Origin: Streptomyces sp. NBC_00223
Lineage (GTDB): Bacteria; Actinomycetota; Actinomycetes; Streptomycetales; Streptomycetaceae
Direction: 5' to 3'
Length of the DNA stretch: 64,000 bases
NCBI RefSeq assembly: GCF_036199905.1
Contig: NZ_CP108109.1
Coordinates: 62,001 to 126,000 of the forward strand
Made by a program: the position numbers and the translations under genes. This document shows positions 8,621-17,124 of this stretch, piece after piece (position 1 is the first letter of the stretch; every line of letters begins with the position of its first letter). The notes below the pieces were generated by a model. The model was not told where the DNA came from, did no database searches, and worked only from the letters and a program-made list of their open reading frames with translations.

Positions 8621-9777
8621 GACGGCTCCGGGACGACGGGCGTGCCGTCGGACATCCGGTTGCCGCTCCAGACGTTCCCGGCGCCGCCGGAGTTCCAGGC
8701 GGCGATCGGGCCGTACGCGCCGCAGTGCGGGTGGTACTGGGAGGAGAAGACGTTGTCGGTGACCCGGATGTGCGAGGCGTCCTTGCCGCCGCCGTAGAGC
8801 GCGTAGGCGCCGCCGGCCAGCCAGTTGTGGTCCACGGTGGTGTGGGTGACCGGCGCGGTGTCGGCGTACAGACCGATGCTTGCGGAGGCGCCCTTGTCCA
8901 GTGGGGTGGGGTTGAGCAGCGTGTTGTGACGGATGATCAGCTCGCCGGTGCCGCCGCCGTCGCTGATCACGGTGTTGGTGTGCTGGTACTCGCCGCCGAG
9001 GTTGACGAACGGCACGATGTCGTGGATGTAGTTGTCGTGCAGATTGCCCTGGCCCATGGACAGCGCGTCGCCGAAGACCGAGACGTCGTTCCAGCCGACC
9101 TCCACGACGCTGCCGCCCATGTTGGAGACCGCGTAGTCCACTCCCCCGTTGTCGGGGCCCTTGCCCGGTACGGCGGTGATGGTGTTGTGCAGCACCCGCA
9201 GCCCGTGGTAGCCGGCGCGAAGGTTGACGCCCCACCAGTTGGTGGAGGTGATCCGGCTGTCGATGACGGTGACGTCGTTGGCGTAGATGTCCAGCGAGCC
9301 GGTCAGGTCCCAGCCGCGGATGACCTCCCCGTTGGTCCTGAGCGTCATGTCGCCGGTCTTGTGCTTGGTGAAGGGCAGCCGGGGGCCGGTGGTACGGGCG
9401 TCGGGGAAGCCGCAGGCGGCGGGCGAGGCGCACGGCCCCGCGGCGGCGGGGCTGGTCGTGGCGGACGCGGTGGGCGGTGTGCCGGTGGTGGGGGCCGGCG
9501 AGGGGCGGGCGCGGTCGATTCCCGGGGCCTTGGCGTCGCCGCCCTGCTCGGCGGCCTGGTCGGTGGTCTGCTCACCGGTCCGCCCGGCGGGTGACGCGGA
9601 GTCGACGGGGTCGTACTGGCCGGGAGCGCAGCTGAGCGCTTCGACCGGGCAGCCGGCGCCGGTGGAGTGGGTGTCGCCGGAGCGGGACGCGAGGAGCAGG
9701 GACAGCACGACGGCGACGGCCGCGCTCACCGAGAGCATGACGAGCAGTCGGCTCTTCTTGGGGGCGTTGCGGGCCAT
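8617..9777 (-). CDS. Membrane-anchored or secreted right-handed beta-helix protein
   Basis: A 386-residue protein with a basic start, a single hydrophobic segment (LLVMLSVSAAVAVVLSLLLA, residues 11-30), a ~100-residue Pro/Thr/Ala/Ser linker, and a C-terminal parallel beta-helix. The helix is seen as spaced short strands such as DVTVIDSRI, HGLRVLHNTI, TNTVISDGGG, GELIIRHNTLL, HTTVDHNWLAGG and HIRVTDNVFSS, with the alternating pattern of pectate-lyase-like folds. Such folds bind or cut polysaccharides. It sits between the flippase and a glycosyltransferase gene and overlaps the latter, so it is likely an outer-surface factor acting on, or anchoring, the polymer. No catalytic residues can be named. 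Confidence 0.75.
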   Translation of the reverse strand: MARNAPKKSRLLVMLSVSAAVAVVLSLLLASRSGDTHSTGAGCPVEALSCAPGQYDPVDSASPAGRTGEQTTDQAAEQGGDAKAPGIDRARPSPAPTTGTPPTASATTSPAAAGPCASPAACGFPDARTTGPRLPFTKHKTGDMTLRTNGEVIRGWDLTGSLDIYANDVTVIDSRITSTNWWGVNLRAGYHGLRVLHNTITAVPGKGPDNGGVDYAVSNMGGSVVEVGWNDVSVFGDALSMGQGNLHDNYIHDIVPFVNLGGEYQHTNTVISDGGGTGELIIRHNTLLNPTPLDKGASASIGLYADTAPVTHTTVDHNWLAGGAYALYGGGKDASHIRVTDNVFSSQYHPHCGAYGPIAAWNSGGAGNVWSGNRMSDGTPVVPEPS

Positions 9778-9781
9778 GGGG

Positions 9782-11410
9782 CTACCTCGTGTCCTCGGGT
9801 ACGGGTACGGGCGCGGGGCGGGCGGGGCCGCGCAGGAAGGTGCGGCTGGGCAGCACTCCGGCCGCGTACACCGCCAGGGCGACCACGGATATCGCCGCCA
9901 GGGCGGGCAGGCTGTCGCCGAACTCCCGCCGCAGGAGGACGACCGTGCCCGCCATCACGGCTCCGGCGAGCGCGGGCCAGGCGCAGGCCCGGACGATCCA
10001 GCGGACGCCGACGCCGCCGCGGCGCAGCGCGAGCAGGAAGACGGGCACCACGAGCCCGCAGGCGACCAGCACATGGCCCTCGGCGACGCCGACGATGCCG
10101 TGCAGCCGGGCGGCGACGATCAGTACGGGGATCAGCGCGACCAGCCACAGGCCCTGGGCGGTGATCAGCGAGCGGCGCTGTCCGACGGCCACCAGGCAGT
10201 CGTAGGCGAGTTCGCAGCCGATCCGGGCCAGGCCGAGCGCCATCAGCCAGGGCAGCGCCTTGGCGGCGGGCGCCCACTCGTCGCCGTAGAGGAGTTCGAC
10301 GACCGGTCCGGCCAGCACGCCCAGCAGGACGCAGAGCGGAACGGTGCCGGTCACCAGGACGCCCAGGGCGCGGCCGAAGCCCTGGGCGAGGGCCTGCGGT
10401 GAGGAGGCCAGCCGGGAGAAGCCGGCGAAGGAGACCCGGCGGGCGGCCTCGGAGATGATCCGCACGGGCCAGCCGGAGATGTTGAACGCCAGGACGTAGA
10501 AGCCGAGCGAGACCTTGCCGAGGGTGGAGCCGACCACCAGGGTGTCGACGTTGACCACGCCGAGGGCGAGCATGCTGGCGCCCGCGAGCGGCAGTCCGAA
10601 CCGCAGCAGCGCCCTGGCCTGGGCCGGGTCCCAGCCGAACCGCAGGGTGCCGGGGGCGGCGAGCGCGCAGCCGACCAGGGCGGCGACATTGCCCACCACG
10701 GCGCCGCAGGCGAAGCTCATCGCGCCCCAGCCCTGGAAGGCGAGCAGCAGGGTGACGGCGGTGCTGAGCACGAAGTTGACGGCGTCGATCGCCATCCGTC
10801 TGCCTTGTGCGAACTCGCGGGTGAGGATGCCGCCGGGCACCTGGGCCAGCCCGTCGAGCACCACGCACAGGCACATCACCCGCAGGACGCCCGCGGCGTC
10901 GGGCGAGCCGAGCGAACCGGCCACGGCCGGGGCCGCCGCGAAGAGCGCCGCGTACAGCAGGCCGCTGGAGACGGTGCTGAGGGTCAGTACGGTCGGGGCG
11001 AACCGGCGGGGGTCGCCCTCCCAGCGCACGAGGGCGAGCCCGACGCCGAGTTCGTTGGCGGACAGCAGCACCAGCAGCACGGTCTGGGCGATGCCGTACA
11101 CACCCCAGGCGGCCGGGCCGAGGGCGAAGCGGGCCAGCACGATGCCGGTCGCGAAGTTGCCCAGGCGGATGACGACGGTGTTGATCAGGCTCCACCGGGC
11201 GGCCGAGCGCACCCGGCGGCCCAGCGAGGCGTCGGGGGCCGGTTTCGGCTCCGGGGCGGGCCCGGTGCCGGTGTCCCCGGGGCCGGTGGCGCCGGGCTCC
11301 TCGGGGTCCCGCAGCGCCCAGGAGGGCACTCTGCGCAGGGGTGCGGGGGCGGGCGGACCGGCCGGGGTCCGGCCCGCGGCGGTGTCCGTGTGTACGCGCG
11401 CCCTGTTCAT
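9782..11410 (-). CDS. Wzx-type polysaccharide flippase
   Basis: A 542-residue integral membrane protein with 12-14 predicted spans after a ~65-residue Pro/Ala-rich cytoplasmic N-terminus. RSAARWSLINTVVIRLGNFA starts the transporter core; GGILTREFAQGRRMAIDA, FYVLAFNISGWPVRII and LLYGDEWAPAAKALPWLM are typical of the Wzx/RfbX lipopolysaccharide-exporter family, which flips lipid-linked repeat units across the membrane. ATG 11410 has AAGGAG seven bases upstream. The frame stays open much further upstream, but that part is a shadow of other genes. It ends 4 bp before the beta-helix gene. Together with Wzz and Wzy proteins it marks a Wzx/Wzy-dependent pathway. Confidence 0.85.
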   Translation of the reverse strand: MNRARVHTDTAAGRTPAGPPAPAPLRRVPSWALRDPEEPGATGPGDTGTGPAPEPKPAPDASLGRRVRSAARWSLINTVVIRLGNFATGIVLARFALGPAAWGVYGIAQTVLLVLLSANELGVGLALVRWEGDPRRFAPTVLTLSTVSSGLLYAALFAAAPAVAGSLGSPDAAGVLRVMCLCVVLDGLAQVPGGILTREFAQGRRMAIDAVNFVLSTAVTLLLAFQGWGAMSFACGAVVGNVAALVGCALAAPGTLRFGWDPAQARALLRFGLPLAGASMLALGVVNVDTLVVGSTLGKVSLGFYVLAFNISGWPVRIISEAARRVSFAGFSRLASSPQALAQGFGRALGVLVTGTVPLCVLLGVLAGPVVELLYGDEWAPAAKALPWLMALGLARIGCELAYDCLVAVGQRRSLITAQGLWLVALIPVLIVAARLHGIVGVAEGHVLVACGLVVPVFLLALRRGGVGVRWIVRACAWPALAGAVMAGTVVLLRREFGDSLPALAAISVVALAVYAAGVLPSRTFLRGPARPAPVPVPEDTR

Positions 11411-11448
11411 GGGACGACTCCTTGCCGAGCGGCTCCTGGGAAACGGGG

Positions 11449-12258
11449 TCACACGAACCGGGGCGTCTGGGTCTCCTTCGCCGCCGTGGCGGTCTCCTCG
11501 GGCGCCGGTCCGGCCGGGCCCCGACCGCCGGCCGCCTCCCCGGGCATCGACCACCGGGGCGCGGGCCGCGCCGCCCTGGCGGCCGGCTGCGCGGGCTCCC
11601 CGGCGTCGGCGGCGGGCTCGTCGCGCCCGGACCGCCCGCCGCCGTGCCGTCCGGAGCCGGAGGAGCGGCGGCGGGCCTCGACCCAGAAGGTGGCCACCAT
11701 GCTGACCACGACGCCCATCAGACCGGCCAGGACCAGGTATTCGAGCCTGGTCTTGGTCTGGGCGACCGGATTCTGCGGGGCGACCACGGTCGTCATGCGG
11801 ATACGCGCCTCGGCGGCGACCGACTGCTGGTCCTGGAACTCCTCCAGCCGCTTCTTCGCGTAGGCGGTCAGCAGCCGGTCGGACCGCAGTACGGCCGCCC
11901 GGTCGGTGCCGGTGACGGTGAGCCACATCAGCGGGCCCAGCGCGTTGTCGGCGATCTTGGCCACGGGGGCGCCGGTCGCGCCCTGCGCCCGCAGGGCGGC
12001 GACCGAGGCGTCGGAGTTGAGGTTGCGGGCGAGGCTGTCGGCCATGCCGGTGAGCGAGGTCTGCGTGCTCAGGAACGGGTTGCCGTCGAAGGCGACCGTG
12101 GCCTTCTGGGAGTTGAGCAGCATGACCGTGCTCTGCGACTGGTAGGTGACCGGCACCGCCACATAGGCGCCGGCCGTCAGGACCGCGGTGAGCAGCAGTC
12201 CGGGCAGCAGGACGTACCAGCGTCTGCGCATGACCCGGAAGATCTCGGCGAGATCCAT
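11449..12258 (-). CDS. Wzz-type chain-length determinant protein
   Basis: A 269-residue protein: MDLAEIFRVMRRRWYVLLPG leads into the first membrane span, PVTYQSQSTVMLLNSQKATV begins the external Wzz domain, and LEYLVLAGLMGVVVSMVATF is the second span. A ~75-residue cytoplasmic tail rich in Arg, Gly, Ala and Pro follows. ATG 12258 has AAGGGGGAAC upstream. It precedes the flippase gene by 38 bp and belongs to the same leftward operon. It resembles the Wzz half of the 2917-4935 fusion protein more than the 2132-2818 protein. It has no Walker motifs, so it is not a tyrosine kinase of the BY type. Confidence 0.82.
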   Translation of the reverse strand: MDLAEIFRVMRRRWYVLLPGLLLTAVLTAGAYVAVPVTYQSQSTVMLLNSQKATVAFDGNPFLSTQTSLTGMADSLARNLNSDASVAALRAQGATGAPVAKIADNALGPLMWLTVTGTDRAAVLRSDRLLTAYAKKRLEEFQDQQSVAAEARIRMTTVVAPQNPVAQTKTRLEYLVLAGLMGVVVSMVATFWVEARRRSSGSGRHGGGRSGRDEPAADAGEPAQPAARAARPAPRWSMPGEAAGGRGPAGPAPEETATAAKETQTPRFV

Positions 12259-12347
12259 GACGTTCCCCCTTGCGGCCCCGTGGTGCTTGATCGAGCATAT
12301 GGTGCGAAGTACCCGGACGAGGGCCGTTTCCGCTCCTGGAGCGCGGC

Positions 12348-13469
12348 TCATCCCAGGCGGTCGCGCGTCGGCCGGTCGGTGGGCCGGGGCCGGGTGCGCG
12401 CGGTGCCTCCCCCCAGCAGGACGGCGGCGATACGGTCGCCCGCGCGGCCGTCCCACAGCTCCGGGCGGCGCGGCGCGGGCGGGCTGTCGAGCACCCGGTG
12501 CACGGTGCCGACGATCCGCGCGGGGTCCCGTCCGGCCAGTACGTTGGTGCCCTGCTCGACGGTGATGGGCCGTTCGGTGTTGTCGCGCAGGGTCACGCAG
12601 GGCACGCCGAGGGAGGTGGTCTCCTCCTGGACGCCGCCGGAGTCGGTGAGCACCACGCGGGCGGAGTCCTGGAGGGCGATGAAGTCCAGGTACCCGGCGG
12701 GCGGCACTAAGCGGACACCCGCGGGCACGCCGATCCCGGCGAGCCGTTTCTCGGCGCGCGGGTGGACCGGCAGCAGCAGCGGCAGGCGTTCGGCGACCCG
12801 GCCGAGCGCGCAGAGCAGGGCGGCCAGTACGACGGGGTCGTCGACGTTGGCCGGCCGGTGCAGGGTGACCAGGCCGTACTCCCCCGGGGTCAGCCCGTAG
12901 CGGCGCAGCACACCGGAGTCGCGGGCCCGGTCCAGATTGGCCAGCAGGGTGTCGATCATGACATTGCCGACGACGTGGATCTGGTCGTCGCGGTAGCCCT
13001 CGGCGCGCAGATTGTCGGCGGCGTCGGGCGAGGGGGCCAGCAGGTAGTCGCTGAGCCGGTCGGTGACGACCCGGTTGATCTCCTCGGGCATGGTCCAGTC
13101 GCGGCTGCGCAGCCCGGCCTCGACATGGGCGAGCAGCGGGCCCGCCTTGGCGGTGGCCAGGGCGCAGGCCAGGGTGGAGTTGATGTCGCCGACCACGACC
13201 ACGGCGTCCGGCGCCACCTCGGCCAGCAGCGGCTCGAAGGCGGTCATGACGCGTCCGGTCTGCTCGGCGTGGCTGCCGGAGCCGACCCCGAGGAAGCGGT
13301 CGGGCGGGCGGATGCCGAGGTCGCGGAAGAAGACGTCGTTCATGGCGTCGTCGTAGTGCTGTCCGGTGTGGACCAGCAGGACGTCGGCGCCGTGCCGCTC
13401 CAGGGAGTCCATCACCGGTTTGATCTTCGGGTAGTTGGGGCGGGCGCCGGCCACGCAGATGACGCGCAT
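12348..13469 (-). CDS. wecB: UDP-N-acetylglucosamine 2-epimerase (non-hydrolysing)
   Basis: A 373-residue enzyme that interconverts UDP-GlcNAc and UDP-ManNAc in the cytoplasm. Family signatures are plain: VAGARPNYPKIKPVMDSL, VHTGQHYDD, VVVGDINSTLACALA, LAHVEAGLRSRDWTMPEEIN, TLHRPANVDD, LLPVHPRAEK, LTDSGGVQEETTSLGVP and LRDNTERPITVEQGTN. The ATG at 13469 sits directly after the TGA of the dehydrogenase gene; a GTG one codon upstream is the only alternative. With the adjacent dehydrogenase it would make UDP-ManNAc and its uronic acid, so the polymer probably contains ManNAc or ManNAcA. The last ~25 residues are variable and basic. Confidence 0.92.
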   Translation of the reverse strand: MRVICVAGARPNYPKIKPVMDSLERHGADVLLVHTGQHYDDAMNDVFFRDLGIRPPDRFLGVGSGSHAEQTGRVMTAFEPLLAEVAPDAVVVVGDINSTLACALATAKAGPLLAHVEAGLRSRDWTMPEEINRVVTDRLSDYLLAPSPDAADNLRAEGYRDDQIHVVGNVMIDTLLANLDRARDSGVLRRYGLTPGEYGLVTLHRPANVDDPVVLAALLCALGRVAERLPLLLPVHPRAEKRLAGIGVPAGVRLVPPAGYLDFIALQDSARVVLTDSGGVQEETTSLGVPCVTLRDNTERPITVEQGTNVLAGRDPARIVGTVHRVLDSPPAPRRPELWDGRAGDRIAAVLLGGGTARTRPRPTDRPTRDRLG

Positions 13470-13475
13470 CACGGT

Positions 13476-14732
13476 TCAGAGCACCTCGATCGCGGGGCCC
13501 GACAGCCGGTGGCGGCAGTCGAGGACGAAGGAGGCGTGCCGGGTCACCAGGTCGTAGTCGAAGGCGTCGTGGTCGGTGAGCAGGACGACCACGTCGGCGG
13601 CGGCGATCTCCTTGCGGGTCAGCTCCACCCGTACCAGCCGGGGGTCGACGGCGGCGGTCTCCACGACGTGCGGGTCGGCGGCCCTGACCTTGGCGCCCAT
13701 GTCGAGCAGCAGCCGGGACACCCGCAGGGACGGCGACTCGCGGGCGTCGCCGGTGTTCTTCTTGTAGGCCAGGCCGAGCAGCAGTACGCGGGAGCCGTTG
13801 ACCGAGCGCTTGCGCCGGTTGAAGGCGTCGGTGACCCGGCGGACGACGTAGTCGGGCATGTGGCCGTTGATGTCGTCGGCCAGTTCCACGAAGCGGAAGT
13901 TCTGGCCGAGTTCGCGCTGCACGTGCCAGGACAGGTACGAGGGGTCGATCGGCAGGCAGTGGCCGCCGACGCCGGGTCCCGGGGTGAACTTCATGAAGCC
14001 GAAGGGCTTGCTGGCGGCGGCCTCGATGGACTGCCAGATGTCGATGTCGAGATGGCGGGCGAACATCGCGATCTCGTTGACCAGCGCGATGTTGACGTGC
14101 CGGAAGGTGTTCTCCAGCAGCTTGGCCAGCTCGGCCTCCTTGGGCGAGCCGACCGGCACGGTGGTGTCGACCAGTTCGCCGTAGAAGCGCTGAACCGCCT
14201 TCAGGGAGGCCGCGTCGACGCCGGAGACGACCTTGGGGGTCTGCCGGAAGCCCCAGACGGGGTTGCCGGGGTCGATGCGTTCGGGGCTGTAGCCGAGGTG
14301 GAAGTCGGTGCCCGCGGTGAGCCCGGAGCCGTCCTCCAGCAGCGGCCCGAACAGCTCCTGGGTGGTGCCCGGGTAGGTGGTCGACTCCAGCACGACGGTG
14401 GCGCCCGGGCGCAGATAGCGGGCGAGGGTACGGGCCGACTCCTCGATGTGGCGCAGGTCGGGCACGCCCTCGTGCAGCGGGGTGGGGACGGTGACCACGG
14501 CGACGTCGAAGCCGCCGCAGTCGCGGGCGGAGTCGGTGGGCCGGTAGGCGCCGCTGTCCATGGCGGCGAGGACGCGCTCGGCGGAGACGTCCTCGACGTA
14601 GGAGACCCCGGCGGCCAGGCTCTTGACCCGGCCGGCGTCCACGTCGTACCCGATGACCTCGTGCCCGACCTCCGCGGCGCGTATCGCGAGCGGCAGTCCT
14701 ACGTACCCCTGTCCTACGACGACGACGCGCAT
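13476..14732 (-). CDS. wecC: Nucleotide-sugar 6-dehydrogenase (UDP-GlcNAc/ManNAc dehydrogenase type)
   Basis: A 418-residue NAD-dependent enzyme. It has the N-terminal Rossmann motif VVVGQGYVGLPLA, TVVLESTTYPGTT, LGYSPERIDPGN, the catalytic cysteine motif GVGGHCLPIDPSYL, and LGLAYKKNTGDARESPSL in the C-terminal UDP-binding domain. These features fit the UDP-ManNAc/UDP-GlcNAc dehydrogenase branch (WecC, WbpA, TviB) rather than UDP-glucose dehydrogenase. ATG 14732 has GGAG upstream and overlaps the stop of the TagA-like gene (TGATG). Product: a UDP-N-acetylhexosaminuronate for the polysaccharide. The exact epimer used first (GlcNAc or ManNAc) cannot be decided here. Confidence 0.9.
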   Translation of the reverse strand: MRVVVVGQGYVGLPLAIRAAEVGHEVIGYDVDAGRVKSLAAGVSYVEDVSAERVLAAMDSGAYRPTDSARDCGGFDVAVVTVPTPLHEGVPDLRHIEESARTLARYLRPGATVVLESTTYPGTTQELFGPLLEDGSGLTAGTDFHLGYSPERIDPGNPVWGFRQTPKVVSGVDAASLKAVQRFYGELVDTTVPVGSPKEAELAKLLENTFRHVNIALVNEIAMFARHLDIDIWQSIEAAASKPFGFMKFTPGPGVGGHCLPIDPSYLSWHVQRELGQNFRFVELADDINGHMPDYVVRRVTDAFNRRKRSVNGSRVLLLGLAYKKNTGDARESPSLRVSRLLLDMGAKVRAADPHVVETAAVDPRLVRVELTRKEIAAADVVVLLTDHDAFDYDLVTRHASFVLDCRHRLSGPAIEVL

Positions 14733-15499
14733 CAGTATCTCCTGTTCGCAAAGCCGGCTGCGGGTGTGCGGTGGAAGAGCTCTCGGAGCGTCATGAGGAG
14801 GAAGGCGGCGTTGGTGGTGACATAGCGCCGGGCGAGCCTGCGCGGTTCCTGGAGCAGGCGGTAGAGCCATTCCAGGCCCAGCCGCTGCCAGAGGCCCGGG
14901 GCGCGGCGGGTGACTCCGGCCAGGACGTCGAAGGAGCCGCCGACGCCGTGCGCGACGTGGACGCCGGTGGTCTTGCCGTAGGAGGCGGTGAAGATCTCCT
15001 TCTTGGGCGAGGTCATGCCGAGGAAGAGCAGCTGGGCGCCGCTGTCGTGCACGGCGTCGGCGATCGCCTGCTGTTCGGCGTCGGTGAAGTAGCCGTGGCG
15101 GGCGCCGGCCACCCGCAGCCGCGGGTGGCGCCGGGCGACCTCGCCGAGCATGCGGTCGAGCACGTCCTGACGGGCGCCCAGGAAGTAGACGGAGAAACCC
15201 TCCCGCTCGGCGGCCGCCAGCAGCCGGGTGAACAGGTCGATGCCCGCGACGCGTTCGGGCAGCGGGGAGCGCAGCAGCCGGCTCGCCCAGACCACGGCCT
15301 GGCCGTCGGCCAGCACCAGGTCGCAGCCGGAGACCGCCTCGGCGAGCCGGGGGTCGCGCCGCATGGTGACCAGCTTGGCGGCGTTGACCACGCCGACCTC
15401 CAGCCGGTCGCCGGCCCGTACCGCGTCCAGGCAGCGTTCCACGGCCTGGTCCATCGTCAGGGCGTCGACGCCGAATCCGAACAGGGCACGCCTGGTCAT
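14732..15499 (-). CDS. WecG/TagA/CpsF family glycosyltransferase
   Basis: A 255-residue GT26 enzyme: ALFGFGVDALTMDQAVERC, VGVVNAAKLVTMRRDPRL, SGCDLVLADGQAVVWASRLL, SVYFLGARQDVLDRM and LLFLGMTSPKKEIF are the family motifs. Members transfer ManNAc or ManNAcA from the UDP-sugar to undecaprenyl-PP-GlcNAc (TagA in teichoic acid linkage, WecG in enterobacterial common antigen). That fits the WecB and WecC genes next to it. Both ends overlap neighbours: its ATG lies on the stop of the upstream gene (ATGA) and its TGA on the start of wecC. It is probably the second glycosyl transfer on the lipid carrier. No initiating sugar-phosphate transferase lies in the window. Confidence 0.88.
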   Translation of the reverse strand: MTRRALFGFGVDALTMDQAVERCLDAVRAGDRLEVGVVNAAKLVTMRRDPRLAEAVSGCDLVLADGQAVVWASRLLRSPLPERVAGIDLFTRLLAAAEREGFSVYFLGARQDVLDRMLGEVARRHPRLRVAGARHGYFTDAEQQAIADAVHDSGAQLLFLGMTSPKKEIFTASYGKTTGVHVAHGVGGSFDVLAGVTRRAPGLWQRLGLEWLYRLLQEPRRLARRYVTTNAAFLLMTLRELFHRTPAAGFANRRY

Positions 15500-16701
15500 A
15501 TCCGTACTCCGGGCCGCTCGTCCGGCCGCGGCAGGCGGTCGGCGGCGAGCCAGGCGTACAGCATCCAGCCGAATTCGTACGGGCGGCACTCGCGGTCCAC
15601 GGCGGCCGGGCGGTAGAACCGGTCCAGGACGGACAGCCTGGCGCCGGGCACGGCCCGGGTGGCGAGCCCCCGGGCGGCGCGTACGGCCTTCTTCGGGTCG
15701 CCGCGGTACACCTTGCGCCAGGTGACGCCCAGGCCGTCGAGGATCAGCGGTCCGGCGGCCCCGTCCGGCCCGGCGGCGGGGCCGAGCTCCGCGGGCGCGT
15801 CCATCCAGCGCAGTCCGCGCCGGATCGCCGGGCGGAAGTCGGTGCCCCCGGCGTCGGCCAGGTCGAACAGCGCGGTGGGCGCCATGGCGTGCTGGTGGAC
15901 GCTGTAGACGGGGTAGCCCTCCACGACCGTGCCGCGGCGCGCGTCGTAGTGCCACCACCACTGGCCCCCCGCGCCCTGGAGCGCGCAGATCCGGGCGGCG
16001 CAGGCGTCGGCCGCGGCCAGGGCCTCGCGGTCGTCGCCGCTCGCGTGGGCGCGGGCCAGCGCCTGGAGCGGGTAGGTCTGGTCGGCGAAGCAGCTGATGT
16101 GCGCGCGGTACCAGGGCACCAGGCCGGGCCCGGTGGCGTGCGCGAAGAGCGGGCCGCCGCCGGTACGGGCGCGCAGCAGCCGGCCGCGGGCGGCGGCCAG
16201 GCGCTGTTCGACGTCCAGGGTGCCGCGGGCGGCGGCCAGCGCCGACAGCACCCAGGCGGCCTCCACGGTGTACTTGGGGCCGTCGCCGTCGAGGGCGGCG
16301 ACATGGTCGAGGGCGTCGGAGAGCTTGGGGTGGCCGCTCTCGGCGGCGGCCCAGGCGATCAGGGCTGCGTCGCCGAGGTTGGTCACCTCGGGCAGCTTCT
16401 GGACCAGCAGTCCGGTGAACTCCTCGGCGGTGTGCCCGCCGAGCACGGCCCGCTGCCGCATCTCGGGCAGCAGCCGCACCCCGAGCGCGGTGATGGCCGC
16501 GTAGCGGGTGCTGGTGCCGCGGTCGCGCAGCGTCCAGCCGCCGCCGGGCGCGGTCCGCGCGGCGCGAGTGAAGACGAAGGTGTCCCGGTCCGGCAGGTAC
16601 ATCGCGGGCAGGCCCGCTTCGGCGACCGCGAGGAGCCGTTCCGCCAGGGCGTGCAGCGGCGGGTCCTCCTGGCCGAGCGCCGTCAGACGTGTCGTGGTCA
16701 T
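15496..16701 (-). CDS. Uncharacterised toroid-like protein, first gene of the polysaccharide operon
   Basis: A 401-residue protein I cannot assign to a named family. It has no signal peptide or membrane span. The sequence is a run of Ala/Leu-rich amphipathic helices with repeated aromatic and acidic patches (STRYAAITALGVRLLPEMR, YTVEAAWVLSALAAARGTL, WWWHYDARRGTVVEGYPVY, SVHQHAMAPTALFDLADAG, WMDAP), which suggests an alpha/alpha-toroid fold as in glycoside hydrolases, lyases or terpene cyclases. ATG 16701 is chosen because GGGGGAACG precedes it and the family-like sequence starts there. It leads the operon and overlaps the TagA-type gene by 4 bp, so it probably acts in the same pathway. Confidence 0.7.
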   Translation of the reverse strand: MTTTRLTALGQEDPPLHALAERLLAVAEAGLPAMYLPDRDTFVFTRAARTAPGGGWTLRDRGTSTRYAAITALGVRLLPEMRQRAVLGGHTAEEFTGLLVQKLPEVTNLGDAALIAWAAAESGHPKLSDALDHVAALDGDGPKYTVEAAWVLSALAAARGTLDVEQRLAAARGRLLRARTGGGPLFAHATGPGLVPWYRAHISCFADQTYPLQALARAHASGDDREALAAADACAARICALQGAGGQWWWHYDARRGTVVEGYPVYSVHQHAMAPTALFDLADAGGTDFRPAIRRGLRWMDAPAELGPAAGPDGAAGPLILDGLGVTWRKVYRGDPKKAVRAARGLATRAVPGARLSVLDRFYRPAAVDRECRPYEFGWMLYAWLAADRLPRPDERPGVRI

Positions 16702-17124
16702 CGTTCCCCCACAATGATCATGGGCATGCCACATTCCGATCCGCACGGCACCTGTCCGCGCGGATCGTCGAAGCAGTACCCGGCCCTGGCACGAAGAGCG
16801 GTCCGGCGGCGCGACGCGCGCGCGTCCGGACCGTACTGATCTGGCACACCAGCCCCCCTGGTCAATTGCCGATCGGTTGCGCGGCGCTTGCCGGTGCTCA
16901 GCCGGAAGCGGGCACGGCCCGGTCGGGCGTCGGCGGCCTGCGGCAATCCCCTGCCGCGGCGCTTCAGCCCTTCCGTTCAGCCGTCACCGATCGTGCCAAC
17001 CCCCCGCCGTACACGGTGTGTTGTCGTGTACGGCCCGCAATGTGGGTACACGATATGCCTGCGGATGTGCGCTGATTGACGTTTTGCGGAAACCTGCCGT
17101 CATCCGTTCACCGGAGGTTCCGCT
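16702..17124 (-). promoter_or_regulatory. Leader/promoter region of the leftward polysaccharide operon
   Basis: This 423-bp stretch has no gene I would support. Reading leftward, TTGACC at 16860-16865 with a 17-base spacer to AGATCA at 16837-16842 is a weak promoter candidate for the operon that starts at 16701. Further upstream, GTACACG occurs at 17009-17015, inverted at 17025-17031 and again at 17046-17052; the last two form 8-base arms (TCGTGTAC and GTACACGA) of an inverted repeat, which could be a regulator site. All of this is from pattern only. Confidence 0.35.

Noticed and set aside
7772..9433. 553-codon frame suggesting an N-terminally extended glycosyltransferase
   Set aside because: The extension is the wrong frame of the beta-helix gene; the ATGA overlap at 8617-8620 marks the real start.
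11449..14751. Single 1100-codon frame that could be read as a giant Wzz fusion
   Set aside because: Only the last 269 codons are Wzz; the rest is antisense-like Arg-rich shadow of wecB and wecC in another frame, and Wzz has its own start and ribosome site at 12258.
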